64,000 bases of DNA from Codonopsis lanceolata. Its lineage: Eukaryota; Streptophyta; Magnoliopsida; Asterales; Campanulaceae. Shown here in pieces: positions 22,410 through 33,932 of the stretch. Position 1 is the first letter of the stretch; every line of letters starts with the position of its first letter. The translations under genes were made by a program, and so were the position numbers. Under the pieces are notes generated by a model. That model searched no databases and was not told the origin of the DNA. It saw nothing but the letters and a program-made list of their open reading frames with translations. Location: NCBI GenBank assembly GCA_013146195.2, contig CM028381.1, forward strand, positions 101,035,002 through 101,099,001, written 5' to 3'.

Positions 22410-23190
22410 TGATGTGGCAAAATGCACAGCTTGGACCGTCTTTGAGATGGGTAGGATATCTGGGCTTTTGATCGTCTTCTCTGAGCCTGTTAAGAACACA
22501 AGAACACCTGAGTGGAAGTGCAAGGCAGGGCCTCGCGAAACCCCTCCGGCGTGAGAGTAAGTCTCGTGCTTAAGTTTGAAAGCAATTTGACAGAATAACG
22601 AGGCTCAAGAAAGTGTGTGTACCTTGTTGATGATTATGTAGAGGTATTTATAGGCCTCCGGTGGTGTTTGAATCCGTCTAGGATTCAGTTTCTATAACGG
22701 CCGAATAAATCAAGGGGAGAATCCCTTGATTTTAGGCGTGATAGGCGGCTGGCCGCGTAAATGTAGGAGTAGATAAGGTAAGTATTCCGCCTAAACATGG
22801 AAACCTTTGACTTGCCCTGGAGAGCAAGCTGCCAGTGTCACATGTTTGATGTGTGCCGGCGCGGTCTGCCCGGCTATTCCACTGCATTGATCCTTGAACT
22901 TGTTGCAGGCCTGAGGATCGGCCCCTGGTCGGGCAGGCAAGGCCGATGCTTGACCAGGTTTGGGCAAAGTAAGTCTGATTCCTTTGCTAAGCATGTATGA
23001 TTTCCGATCATGGTCCCTGGTCGGACAGGCAAGGCCTTTGCCCGCCCAGGTTTGAATGAGAGTTATGCTGCTCGGTGCTCGCTGGTTCTATCATTTTGCT
23101 CTGGGTTGTGGGCCCAAACATTGTGCTCGTGATTGGCACGTGATGTTAACTTCGTGCATTGCTCGTGACCCGGTTTGGGCGGGTATATCG
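22410..23190 (-). repeat. 3' LTR of the Tat/Gypsy element (full length, 781 bp)
   Basis: Positions 22,715-23,190 match the right-hand LTR nearly base for base over long stretches, with a few indels. Positions 22,410-22,714 have no counterpart in the other LTR. Just inside the element, at about 23,190-23,210 on the minus strand, a GGAAGCTAGGGGCC purine tract is a plausible polypurine tract for plus-strand priming. The near-identity of the LTRs suggests a fairly young insertion. Confidence 0.88.
22645..22652 (-). promoter_or_regulatory. TATA box of the LTR promoter
   Basis: TATAAATA on the minus strand in a GGCC-TATAAATA-CC context, within the part of the LTR missing from the upstream (5') LTR. 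Only this downstream copy of the promoter remains, pointing out of the element into Copia sequence. Confidence 0.55.
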
Positions 23191-23539
23191 ATGGCCCCTA
23201 GCTTCCTATCGCGGGCATTCATGCTCGGGCGAGGCGTTCAAATTTGATATTCGCGGGCTTGACACTTGTGAATTCTCGAAGACAAAGACAAAGAAATCAT
23301 CGAGGAAAGCTTGAAGTGTATCAAGGAAGCTTCTTGTTAAAGGCGTGTCGGCGTGAGGTTCCAGGGGTGCGACCAGCGCCCTGGTTAGGGGTTGCGTGCG
23401 TGCGGATGCGGGACACCACTTGCTCTCGTTCCACCCTCCCTTGTTTAGGGGAAGGCGAAATCCAAAGTGCGAGAGGAGTCTTGTCTATATTAGCACGTTG
23501 GAATGTGCCTCGGTTGCCACGAGTGGATTTTGTATCCAA

Positions 23540-23880
23540 TATGGGAACTAATGGTTTTCCATGTCAAGTTATCCCTTATTTCGGGGATAACGGGATATGG
23601 GAATACATTACCCTTCCATTCCCATTCTCCCTGTTTTCTTTAGGGAAAATAGAGAAGTGCAAGAAAGGATATTGCGGCCCCACTATGGATTTGTTAAAAA
23701 TAGCCTTATGGCTCATTCGGATCACTATGGGAGCTATGGGTTTCCCGCATCAAGTTATCCCTTGTTTAGGGGATACCGGGATATGGGAATGCATCACCCT
23801 CCATTCCCGTATCTCCCTTTTTAGGGGAGAACGAGGAAAGTGCAAGAGGAATGTTGCGAGGCCCCTTGGATCTGAAAGTT
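23540..23880 (+). repeat. Two ~186-bp tandem units
   Basis: Units containing CAAGTTATCCCTT, GGGATATGGGAAT and GAAAGTGCAAG-like phrases start near 23,540 and 23,725; the CAAGTTATCCC string is at 23,565 and 23,751. They are moderately diverged. The 223-codon plus-strand frame covering this region (23,244-23,915) has no recognisable domain and is probably a chance frame across the repeats. Confidence 0.75.
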
Positions 23881-23893
23881 TTAGAGTCGCCAC

Positions 23894-25114
23894 CTTTATT
23901 TTAAGGCAAAAATAAAGGAAAACCGAGAAAAAAACCAGAGATTTTAGAAAGCGGGTTCGGGGGCTAAGTTACGAGTTGGGAAGGTGCTAGGCACCCAACT
24001 CGCCCTTTCGGTCTCAAAACGTTTTTGGCTGAAGTATGCTTATTGTTATATTTATTTAGCAAATAAATAAGGTATTATTATGACAAGAGAAATTTAAACA
24101 GATACATTCGTGGCTACATTATTTCTGGACTCGACCATCTCCTTCCAATAATTACAAACATATTTAAGAATATTTGGCCATTATAACGGCTCTTTTACAT
24201 AATATTTCCTAATCTAATCCGGCAGACAACGGCTTATATTGGCTACATTCTTGTGGGTTTTTAAATACAACTTTAAATAATAAATGAGCTGGAAAGTAAA
24301 TAAATAAATAAAACGCCCTTAAAAGGCATTACCTTTTAGAGCGGCGGTGTGCTCGCTCTGTCCTTCTCGGGAGAGGGAGTCTTTTTTTTTGTTGTTGTTG
24401 TTGTTGTTGTTGTTGTGTTGTGTTGTGTGTTGTGTGAATTTGGGCAGCGTGACTGCTTGTATTTTTTGATTTTGTTGTTATGCGAAATCGGACGGGAACG
24501 GAGGTGTGTGTGTTGTGTGTGTGTGTGTGTGTGTGTGTATTTGTGTGTGTGTGCGGGTTGTGTGTGTGAGAGAGGGGGGTTGCCGGCTTTGAGGGAGTAT
24601 ATGTGTGTGAGTGTGTGGGTTTGAGTGAGAGGGATACGGGTGGAGAGTATATTATGTGAGTGTGTGTGAGTGAGGGCGCTGGAAGTAGGGGTAATTGGGA
24701 GAGAGAGAGTTTCGGCTGGGTAGAGAGTGAGAGGGAGTAGTGCGCTGGAGTGAGAAATTGAGAGTGAGGGATTGTGAGAGATTGGGTTTGTGAGAGATGG
24801 GGGAATATATATATATAGGTGGGTTGATGCTTAGTGGGGAAGGAATGGAAGGGGAACCGGCTGGAAAGGGATGGGCGGCTGATGTTATTTTTTTTTCCTT
24901 TTTTTTTCTTTATTTGTTTTTGTTTTTCTCTTTCTTTCGTTTCTTTTGTTTTTCTTTTTCTTTTTGGTTTCTTTTCTTTTCTTTTTTGTTTTATTTATCT
25001 TTTCTTTATTTCTTCATACCTTTGTTCCTGAAATATATAAGAAATAATTAGTAGTCCAATTTGTAATATTTATTGGACAATATAAAATAAGGGTACGAAT
25101 TTGGGGTGTGTACA
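23894..25114 (-). mobile_element. LTR-like segment with adjacent primer-site-like motif
   Basis: On the minus strand the segment starts TGTACACACCCC at 25,114 and runs about 1.2 kb to a GTGGCGACTC motif (23,884-23,893). TGGCGACTC resembles the tRNA-Arg-type primer site of Ogre-like plant retrotransposons. The block with GAGTCGCCAC and CTAGGCACCCAACTCGCCC is a familiar plant retrotransposon phrase. It includes (GTT)n at about 24,386-24,420, (GT)n at about 24,503-24,555 and T-rich tracts at 24,890-25,010. It may be a fragment of another element inserted between the antisense gene and the 3' LTR. Confidence 0.5.
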
Positions 25115-25279
25115 GGCGCGTGGGTGTAAAAGGCGCGTGAGCCGTCAAGAATGGAGACGATGGGACGGGGCACAAAACACGAAGGGCCATATTTAATGCC
25201 CTGTGATGATGGGCCGCCACGGTTGAGCGCTGTTTCGGGCTCCGAGCCTTTTCCCCCCAAAACAATTCGGAGATCGGCC

Positions 25280-25287
25280 TATAAAAG
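25280..25287 (+). promoter_or_regulatory. Putative TATA box of the antisense gene
   Basis: TATAAAAG in a GGCCTATAAAAGGC context is followed about 20-45 bp later by a CT-rich stretch (CTTCTCCTTCCTTTCC) typical of plant 5' leaders. The plus-strand antisense gene (25,743-30,051) starts about 460 bp downstream. The spacing and composition support a dedicated promoter for that gene. Confidence 0.55.
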
Positions 25288-25742
25288 GCAGCTTCTCCTT
25301 CCTTTCCTCTCTTTTATCGATTTCGAGTTTTAGAGAGAGAGATCTTGAAAAATTGAGTCGTTGCCTATTTCTTTGTCGTTCTTTGTTCTTAGTGATTTCT
25401 CATGAGTTCGGACAAGGTGGATTCTTTTGCCTTCGCATCAACTCTAGTTCTCCTTTGAATTGTTTACGAGAAGGCAGCCGACCTAGAAATCCGCAGTAAG
25501 TTTTCTCTATTTTTGTTTTTCTTGGGTTTATGAATGACCTTTGATTTCTTCTTACATCTCCTTATGCCTATGTTAGGGTTTTAGTGGGTAAGGCAGCCCC
25601 AGGTAGAGATCGAGGAGTAGAAACCACAATCTGTTTGCTAGGCGGATAGAATCCCCTTACGTTGGCCTAGACTTAGGATTTTCTTTTCTTTTCGATAGTT
25701 ACCGGACGAGCTCGATAGCCATTTTCCTCGATCTCTTTGTAG

Positions 25743-28700
25743 ATGTCGGATGTGTCCGAGAATGACTGTGAGGCTTTCAGCTATGGTGGGAGGAATGACT
25801 CGCTTAGCAGCGAAAAGTCTCATTCGATTAGCGTTGAGTGCGATGAGGAGTCGGATGCGTGGCCGAACCCGGTTCGGCAGTGGATCCGTGGTCGACATAG
25901 TCGATTCTTCAGCGAGGAAGATTCGGCGGAGAGTGTGGCCGGTGGCTTTCTTTGTCGAGGCAAGAGCCTCGGCGGCAAGCGGCCGTGCGGGGGGATTGGG
26001 GCGAGTAATGGTTGAGCAAATAGATTTGGCCGGAGAGGCCTCTGAGGTCGATGAGGCAGACAACTTGCCGCTTGCTCGGCTTTAAAGCTGGCGCTCTCGG
26101 GTGGAAGAGGCCCACGAAGAAAAACAAGCGGCCGGGACGAGTTCCCGTTGCCGCTTCTTAACCGGGATAGGTGGCCTCAAGTAGTGGTTCCCGTTGAGGA
26201 AGTGATCGAAGAAGAAGAAGAAGAGGAGGAGGAGCCGATTGGTATGTCAATGCGGATCAAGGCCGTTATCTTTGCTCAGCGGGCCACTCTAGACACGGCG
26301 GACAAGGTGACAGCACGGCTCACTTCTCTTGGTGTTGACTCTGCTTACTATCGGGCGAGCAAAATGGACGCTCCTGCCCGAGTCAGCCTCTCCCGCGAGG
26401 AGGGAAATGGTATTATTCTTTCTTAGATTTCTTCGCGTCGGATTCGTCTCCCGCTAGAGCCCTTCAGTGGAGACTTCTTATACGAGACCAAGGCCGTCCG
26501 TGCGTCGATCTTGAACAGGTCCAGCGCTATCACGGCTTTCCACGGTGGCGGCAGGCTGCTAGGGTTTGAGCCGGATATGTATTTGCTCAGAAAATTATTT
26601 ATCTTTGCAGGCACGGGAGGGAGGACGGGAGGAGGATCGGAGTGAGGCGAACTCCAATTTTTAAAAGGCGTTGTCCGATGTCACTGGGAAGGTGGATTCT
26701 TGGGACATGAGGGTCCTGTTTATTGAATCCCGGGTCGGCTGGCCGTTTATGCCCACGACATCCAGCGAAATAAAGATCCCCAAGGCCTCTAAGCAAGATT
26801 TTAGCTCGGGTGAAAGCGCTCGATTAGGCTCTTGCGCCAGAGTGGGCGTGATAGAAGAAATGAGAGCAGCGTCGGCCAGCGATTTCTTCTTGGCTGGAAA
26901 GAGGCTGATGCATCCGCGTTATCTTTGCTTGGCAGGGGTGATCTGACGAGAGGTCCCAGAGGTGGAGCCCTGCTTGATCACGTGCAGAGAATCCTCATCC
27001 TGCTTGGGGACGATTGCACGGTAGAATGTTTAAGCATGAATGCATTGAGTGCCCGGCAGTAGGCCGGGTGGCAGCTGCCCGAGCCGGTTTATGAAGACCA
27101 TGACGGTTGCTGCCGATCTTTAATAATTTCTGTTTTGCTCTTACCCTTCCCGAGTTCATTCTAATCTCGTTTTGTTTTGTCCTGTCTTAGGAATGAAGAA
27201 CTTGGATGTGTTGAGGCAGCGAAAGAAAAAGCCGGGCCAGAGCGGTGACCAAAAGGTCAACAGCGGTCGAGTTGCCCAGGTACCATTTGCCCACCGGCCA
27301 GAACTCCGGACTTGGGCCGGGCATCCGCCAAGAGAAACGTGGTGAGGTTGTTCTTTGGCCCCGGGCCAAAAGATACTTTTGTGGTCGCTGTTGATGACGT
27401 TGTTGAGCCGCCTACTGCAAACATCTCTGTGGTGCTTGCCGCCAAGGATGCTAAGGCGAAAGGCAAGAGGAAGAAAAACTCCAGCCCTCCTCCTGTTCGT
27501 GAAGTTCGCCACCAGAGGTCGAGCCACGATCCTGTTCCTTACGCCCCCGCTTGGCTCGGTAGGCGCGGCACACTTGGAAGCGGCCGGAAACTCGGATGCC
27601 CTGCTACCCGGCCCGCTCGGGCTCTAGTGAAGGAGATTTGCGGAGAGCGCCCGTTCTTGAGGGGCATCGATCTATATGCCCGCGGGAGCCCGGGAGGCAT
27701 AGTGGGCAAGGGCGTTATAGAAATGGCCTTGCATGATGATTGATCGATGTTTTATTTTATCTATTTCCTTGCAAGTGTACAAGACTATTATAGAATAGAC
27801 TCGGAAGCAAGGGTCGAACCCACAGAGACAAGTGATCACGAACAGTGCGGTTATAGATAGCAAATTATTAACCTAAGGGGGGGTTTTTATGTTTAATTCT
27901 ACTCTAATTTACTAGTTATAGATGTTAACTAATCAGACAGTAATAACAAATATGAAGATCTTATGGTGAGTGGAAATCTAGGATTCTGGGTTTCACTTAT
28001 ATCTCCTTTATGTTCAATTCACAATAATGTCATTCAATGTCTTGGGTTCGTTCACTAAAAATAGATATGGTCGTTGAACAATTGGTTCGATCTCCTCCCC
28101 GCAAAATTCACCCATTCCATATCCTAAGCACGAGGCTGTAATCTAGCTGTCACCTAGATTTATGATCTATCTGTCACCTAGATCATGTAAGAACCTGGTC
28201 CTAACTTATCACTCTCGTGCTTCGATAGGTCCAATTTATTGTGTTGGTGAGCCGTTGTGCGACATATGCACTTGGTCATGCAGGTATCCGCACCTCTAAG
28301 CCTTTATTATTTGCGATTACATTCATTTGTTCAAAGCAAAATAATAGAGGGATTGATAAACAACACAATCAACAAGCATTGAATAAACATATATATAAGA
28401 ATCAAAACATAAATTCGATACAAGTTACCTCCCACCTCCTAGATTAGGGATGATTTAGTTCATCATAGACGATGAACAGCACATGAAGATGATGGAAGAC
28501 ATGATTTGATCTTCAATACTTGAAATTACAAAACCTAATTATGTTATACAATCTAAAACTACCTAAAATCTATGTAAAGAGCTTCCAGTAGTCCTCCCTT
28601 ATGCTTAGGCTCGGCATCGACTTCTATATATACTTGGGAGTTGTGATTGAATCGAATGTGTGAAAACCCGAATTTTGCGCATTCTCGCCTACCTTGCGGT

Positions 28701-30051
28701 CGCAGGTGATGGATACCTGCGTCCGAGGTCTCGATGTGTGCTTCTTGGCTCTTCGATTCTTTGGCCGGGACCGTCTGCGCCTACCTTGCGGTCGCAGGTC
28801 AAGGCACCTGCGTCCGCAAGGTGTCCAAAATGACATATTCCATTTTTCTTCAATTCTTCTTTCTTTGTAACTTGCACTTAAAACCCTGGAGTTTCGCGTA
28901 TTTTCACGAACAATCCTGAAACTTACAAAACTCACCAAAAACATATATTAGTACTCAAAAGACTCATGAAATAGCCCAATTCAAGTCACAGAAGCATATA
29001 AAATCGACTTATAAAATACATCGATCAATGATCTTGCCCGAGATCGTGATACGGCTTGGCCACGTTAAAGTTGGGAAGCGTGGGACTCGCTGAGCGAGGT
29101 AAAGTAGTTGATCGCTAGTTTACTTTCTTTTTTTGTTTATTTCATGTTTCTGACTCATTTTCTCTGATCGCAGATTGCCTCCACGTGTACCAATCTCTAC
29201 GATAGGTACAACGAGGAGAAAGGCGCCATGAAGCGCGAGGCCCGGAGAGAGCCTGGTGAAGGAAAAGTGCGAACAGGTGGCTCGCCTGGCCGACGAACTG
29301 GAGGCCAAGACTGAGGCGGCCAAGAAGAAAGAAGCTGAATTGTTCGAAAGAAATCTGAAGCTGGTCGCCCAGAACGGTGATCTAACTGCTGCAAAGACAG
29401 AGTTGGTCGGCCAGGTAAAGAAGAACCAGCCGACTGAGAAGAAGTAGCTAGCCGGTCATCAAGTAGAGGGATCTCTTGCAGGCAGAGAGAAGTTCCCTTA
29501 GGATGCAAGCCGTGAAGGATGGGAAAGCCGTTGAGGAGCTGATGCGGAAGCTGAAGCAAGCCGAAAAGTCTGCAGTGGAGGATTACAAAAAATCCAAGGC
29601 TTTTGAGAACGCTGTGGATGCGGCCATCCTTCCTTACTTTGCTCACGGTACCCATCATATACTGAGAATGCTCGCCGGCCATGGCGGAGTGGGAATGAAG
29701 ACAATGGAAGAATGGGCCGTGCTCGACCCTTACGCCGAGGTTGCTCGTCCTTTCCACTCGCTGGTTCCTTACACTCCAGATGAATTGGCCACCATGGCGG
29801 ATGGCGATACTGAAGCCGGGAGGGCGCCCTGGGTTCCTCCGCCTGTGGACGAAGTAAATGTATGCTCGCTGATTGAAGCCTTGGAGTCTGAAGACGAGGT
29901 TTTGAAAGATACCGAGCAGATTGAAGCAGAGTCTCAGGCTAAGGCAGCTGAAGATGAGGCTGCCCGTAAAGAGCTGAACCTCCAATACCAGCTACAATAT
30001 CAAGCCGGCGCTAAAGAGCTTCCTCCTCCTCCTCCTCCTGAACAAGCTTAG
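25743..30051 (+). pseudogene. Antisense extra gene (aORF) of the Tat element
   Basis: Plus-strand coding blocks run opposite to gag-pol. An acidic Ser-rich start (MSDVSENDCEAFSYGG) is followed by a poly-Glu segment (VIEEEEEEEEEPIG, 26,190-26,250), a helical block at 26,240-26,640 (TARLTSLGVDSAYYRA) and a basic block at 27,190-27,640. Then come a coiled coil (29,256-29,447, VARLADELEAKTEAAKKKEA) and an acidic C-terminus ending in poly-Pro (PPPPPPPEQA, 30,051). Acceptor-like TTTGCAG, TGTCTTAG, GATCGCAG and CTTGCAG sites suggest several introns. Tat-clade elements are known to carry such antisense ORFs of unclear, possibly nuclear, function. Stops, frame changes and a 1.29-kb insertion indicate this copy is damaged or that my exon model is incomplete. 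Confidence 0.6.
27741..29027 (-). mobile_element. 1.29-kb solo LTR inside the antisense gene
   Basis: Begins TGATCGATGT and ends ACATCGATCA, a perfect 10-bp inverted terminus with TG...CA. It is flanked by the 5-bp duplication ATGAT at 27,736-27,740 and 29,028-29,032. It contains twin CTTGCGGTCGCAGGT blocks (28,695 and 28,785 area), typical of some plant Gypsy LTRs. No gag, pol or primer site is present, so it is a solo LTR left by recombination. Orientation is inferred from its similarity in style to minus-strand Gypsy LTRs and is less certain. Confidence 0.85.
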
Positions 30052-30920
30052 AATTTTATCTGGCCTGCACGCCACTTATTTTTTGATTTTTCCTTGTAAC
30101 TTTAACTTCGATTACAATGGAATTTACTCTTTGTTGGCAGATGTCCTGTGTACTTCTTTCAATTCAACTGCTTTGATGCTTTGACTTACTTCTTTGTTGG
30201 CAGATAATTGTTTTCTTTCAATATTTATCCTGACATATGTTAATACAAGTACCGGTGCTCCCCAGAAAACATGTCGAGCATAAATATAGGAACAACCTTA
30301 AACAAGTATGATTATCTACTCAAAAATAACAAGAGTAACAAAACGAGCTCATTAGTTTAAGTTGAGATGTTACCCGCACAAACTCCGGGTATGATCACTT
30401 GTGTTTGGTCCAGGCTTTATAGCGGATGAGCTTCCAGAAGATTGTCAAGCGGGCAAGGCCCAGCCCTCAACGGCGACCAACAACCGGGCATGGCCCTTGT
30501 TCGACGTGGGTATCTCGAAGCGGTTGCTAGCATATCTTCCGGGTATGAAGATAAACGGTTAGCAATGTTGCTCGGTCACTGTAGGAACCCGAGGTAGTTA
30601 ACCGCTATCTTGTAGGCATGGCCTCTATCGCCCAGGGCGAGCATCCTAGTATATGAACCTGGGCATGGCCGCATCTCACCCACAGAGAGGTTAAGTTCAT
30701 CGATACTAGGGAGCTTCGAGGATTGTTGACCGGGCATGGCCCCTATCTGCTCGTCGGGCGAGCAGAATTCAGCCAAACAAGTCCGAACAATCGCAGATTG
30801 ACAATTAACTGATTAATTTGAAAATTCTGAACTGGAAAATTTGACATCAACTTGCCTTTTATTGATAGATGATTAATGACCCTCAACAGGACTGAGGTCT
30901 TGCCCATTTGTTTCCTTGAC

Positions 30921-33900
30921 TTAGGGGTAGTATTTTTTGAGGTGGTCTGCATGCCAAGGATGCTTCAAGTCCTTTCCTTCTGGAGTCTGGAGCGTGTAAG
31001 TGCCCTCTTTTATTACCCCAGTAACTCGGAAAGGACCTTCCCAATTAGGAGACAGCTTCCCCAATTCTGCCCGATGACCTGTCACCTCAATCTTTCTGAG
31101 TACTAAGTCCCCGACTGAGAAAGCTCTGCCTCGGACCCTTTTGTCATGGTGAGCTTTTGCCTTTTGTTTGTAGTTGACCATTCTAAGTCTTGCATCCAGT
31201 CTCCTTTCTTCGAGCAGGTCCAGCTCTATAGCCCGAGCGAGTTGATTGTTTTCCTCGCTGTAATGTGAAACACGGTAGCTAGGCAAGGCCATTTCCACCG
31301 GAATCATAGCTTCCGACCCGTAGGTGAGGGCAAATGGAGTCTCCCCGGTTGGTCCTCGGACAGTGGTTCTAACTGCCCATAGAGCTGATTGTAACTCCTC
31401 CGCCCATTTTCCTGCTCGCCCTTCAAGGTTTCTCTTGAGCGCATGCAATACTTGTTTGTTTCCGGCTTCAGCTTGGCCGTTGCCCTGTGGGTAAGCGACA
31501 GACGATTGCCAATGTTTGACGCCCAAGCGAGCACACTCTGCCGTGAACTTGTCCGAGAATTGAGTGCCATGGTCTGAGATGATTGCTCGAGGAAGCCCAA
31601 ATCGGCACCATACTTGATCGTGTACAAACTTGATGACGTTTGCCTCCGAAATTTTGGCTAGGGGTTTTGCCTCAATCCACTTCGTGAAGTAATCTATGGT
31701 GACTACGGCGTACTTGTACTTGTATTGTGCCAGCGGGAATGGGCCGATCAGATCGATTCCCCACATGTCGAAGGGCCAGGCCGCAACGACTGGGGTTTGC
31801 AAAGTGGAGGGTAACCTTGATATGTCCGCATATCTCTGGCATTTGTCACATTCGCGAACATATTTCTCTGCATCCTTCCTGAGAGTTATCCAGTAATATC
31901 CTGCCCGCAAGACCTTTTTCGCCAGAGCTCTTGTGCCCGGGTGGCCGCCACACTCCCCTTCGTGTACTTCATAGAGAACGCCCTCCGTTAGCTCTGGGGG
32001 TACACAGCGAAGCATAGGTCTAACCTTAGAGCGCTTGTATAATATGCCCCCAACTACCGAGTAACGGCAGGCTTGGCTTCGGACTGTCATGGCTTTGACC
32101 TTGTCTGCGGGCAGAACCCCCTGCTCGATGTAATCCTTGTAATCATCGATCCAGCTTCTGGGCGCTGGCTCAATATCCATGATAACCGGTCTATCGACGG
32201 CCGGGGTTTCCATGTGCTCGATCATCACTGAGGGGTTTAGTAATGCCAGATTTTCCTCAGCGATCTTGGACAAGTAGTCTGCTCGCATGTTGTCTGCTCG
32301 ATCAATCCTGATTATTTCCCAAAACTTGAAATTTTTCAAGATTTCCTTGACTAGCTCGCAGTACTTAACCAGGGTAGGGTGGTGCACCATATATTCCCCC
32401 TGGACTTGGTTCACAACTAGTTGTGAATCCGAGTACACTGTGACCGCTTCTACGCCCATGTCTGTTGCGAGCTCGAGCCCAGCGATCATTGCCTCATACT
32501 CGGCTACGTTATTGGAGGCAGGAAATTTGAATCGAAGAGCTAGCTCAAACTCTGTGATTTCGTCGGGAGCTATGAGAAGGATGCCAGCTCCGCTCCCAAC
32601 TTTGCTCGCTGCCCCATCCACGTAAAGATCCCAACAGTAGGCTGGTCGAGGTTGTGGCAACTGTTTCTGCTCGGGCTCAACCGGTTGCTTGGCCGCAGGA
32701 TCTTCGTGTTGGGTGAAGCTTGTTTCGACCAGGAAATCAGCTAATGCTTGAGCTTTGATTGCTCGTCTGGGCAAATAATCTATGTGGAACTCTGTGAGCT
32801 CGATTGACCAGTTGAGCGATGCACGATGTGTCGCAGAGACTTTGCGCGGTGCATCTGTGTACACTATGATTACATGTGCAGAAAAATAAGCCCTTAATTT
32901 TCGGGCAGCTATGACAAGCGAGTAGGCTAATTTTTCAACATTAAAATAACGACCCTCAACAGGACTGAGGGCCTTAGATACATAGTACACAGGCTTTTGA
33001 ATATCTAGTTCCTCCCTAACCAAAACAGCGGCCACGGCCTGGTCCGTGGCTGCTAAATACACAAATAAAGGCTCACCGGGCACGGGGCTACTGAGGAGAG
33101 GTGGTTTGCCAAGATATTCCCTGAGCTGCTCGAGGGCCTTGGCACAGTCTGCATTCCACTCGAAACCCTTGTTGCCGCGCAGAACCTTGAAGAAAGGGAG
33201 GCATTTTTCGGCTGACCGAGAGATGAAGCGGCCTAAGGCAATGACTCTGCCGTTTAGCTGCTGGATGTGCTTGATGCAGTAAGGTTGCTCCATGTCGAGC
33301 AGGGCTTGTATCTTCTCCGGGTTGGCCTCTATGCCGCGCTGGTTGACCATGAACCCCAGAAACTTCCCGGCTCGGACCCCGAAAGCGCACTTACTCGGGT
33401 TCAGCTTCATGTTGTGCTTGCGCAGGTTGGCAAATGTCTCGGCCAAGTCAAGAGTATGGTCGCGGCCCCTTGTTTTGATGACCATGTCATCTATGTAAGC
33501 CTCCATGTTTCTGCCGATTTGAGAACCAAAAACCTTGTTGACCATACGCTGGTAAGTGGCTCCGGCATTTTTCAGCCCGAAGGGCATCATCTTATAGCAA
33601 TAGAGGCCGCCAGCTGCCCGGAAGGTTGTCTTCGCCTTATCTTGCTCGTTCATTTTGACCTGGTGATACCCTGAGTACGCGTCCAGGAAACTGAGCATCT
33701 CGAACCCGGCTATAGAGTCGACAAGCACATCTATGCGGGGCAGTGGATAGCAGTCTTTCGGGCAAGCTTTGTTTAGGCTGGTGAAGTCCACGCACATCCG
33801 CCATTTGTCATTTGCCTTTTTGACCATCACCACATTAGCTAGCCAGGTCGGGTACTGAATATTGCCTTGGCCGCTGTTGGATAGGCCGAAAAGTAGGATC

Positions 33901-33932
33901 AACGTTGAGGTCGTGTCGGGCAATGTTCTCAC
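30921..33932 (-). CDS. Tat/Gypsy pol: RT, RNase H, second RNase H, integrase
   Basis: An open frame of 1,003 codons. Reverse transcriptase covers residues about 28-190, with FLDAYSGYHQV and catalytic YIDD at 146-149. The native RNase H lies at about 285-375. A second RNase H at about 434-560 has acidic residues in YVDGAAS, AEYEAM, YSDSQ and NMRADY; this extra domain is the Tat hallmark. Integrase follows with an H-H-C-C zinc site (657, 664, 695, 698) and the D-D-35-E triad at 727, 787 and 822. The end WHADHLKKYYP looks complete. The first ~25 residues are out of family: sequence normally linking RPIQQ to the RT finger is lost, so the frame break with the upstream ORF inactivates translation as one polyprotein. 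Confidence 0.93.
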   Translation of the reverse strand: MRTLPDTTSTLILLFGLSNSGQGNIQYPTWLANVVMVKKANDKWRMCVDFTSLNKACPKDCYPLPRIDVLVDSIAGFEMLSFLDAYSGYHQVKMNEQDKAKTTFRAAGGLYCYKMMPFGLKNAGATYQRMVNKVFGSQIGRNMEAYIDDMVIKTRGRDHTLDLAETFANLRKHNMKLNPSKCAFGVRAGKFLGFMVNQRGIEANPEKIQALLDMEQPYCIKHIQQLNGRVIALGRFISRSAEKCLPFFKVLRGNKGFEWNADCAKALEQLREYLGKPPLLSSPVPGEPLFVYLAATDQAVAAVLVREELDIQKPVYYVSKALSPVEGRYFNVEKLAYSLVIAARKLRAYFSAHVIIVYTDAPRKVSATHRASLNWSIELTEFHIDYLPRRAIKAQALADFLVETSFTQHEDPAAKQPVEPEQKQLPQPRPAYCWDLYVDGAASKVGSGAGILLIAPDEITEFELALRFKFPASNNVAEYEAMIAGLELATDMGVEAVTVYSDSQLVVNQVQGEYMVHHPTLVKYCELVKEILKNFKFWEIIRIDRADNMRADYLSKIAEENLALLNPSVMIEHMETPAVDRPVIMDIEPAPRSWIDDYKDYIEQGVLPADKVKAMTVRSQACRYSVVGGILYKRSKVRPMLRCVPPELTEGVLYEVHEGECGGHPGTRALAKKVLRAGYYWITLRKDAEKYVRECDKCQRYADISRLPSTLQTPVVAAWPFDMWGIDLIGPFPLAQYKYKYAVVTIDYFTKWIEAKPLAKISEANVIKFVHDQVWCRFGLPRAIISDHGTQFSDKFTAECARLGVKHWQSSVAYPQGNGQAEAGNKQVLHALKRNLEGRAGKWAEELQSALWAVRTTVRGPTGETPFALTYGSEAMIPVEMALPSYRVSHYSEENNQLARAIELDLLEERRLDARLRMVNYKQKAKAHHDKRVRGRAFSVGDLVLRKIEVTGHRAELGKLSPNWEGPFRVTGVIKEGTYTLQTPEGKDLKHPWHADHLKKYYP

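Noticed and set aside
23244..23915. 223-codon plus-strand frame
   Set aside because: It spans two tandem repeat units and an LTR-leader-like segment; no domain is visible.
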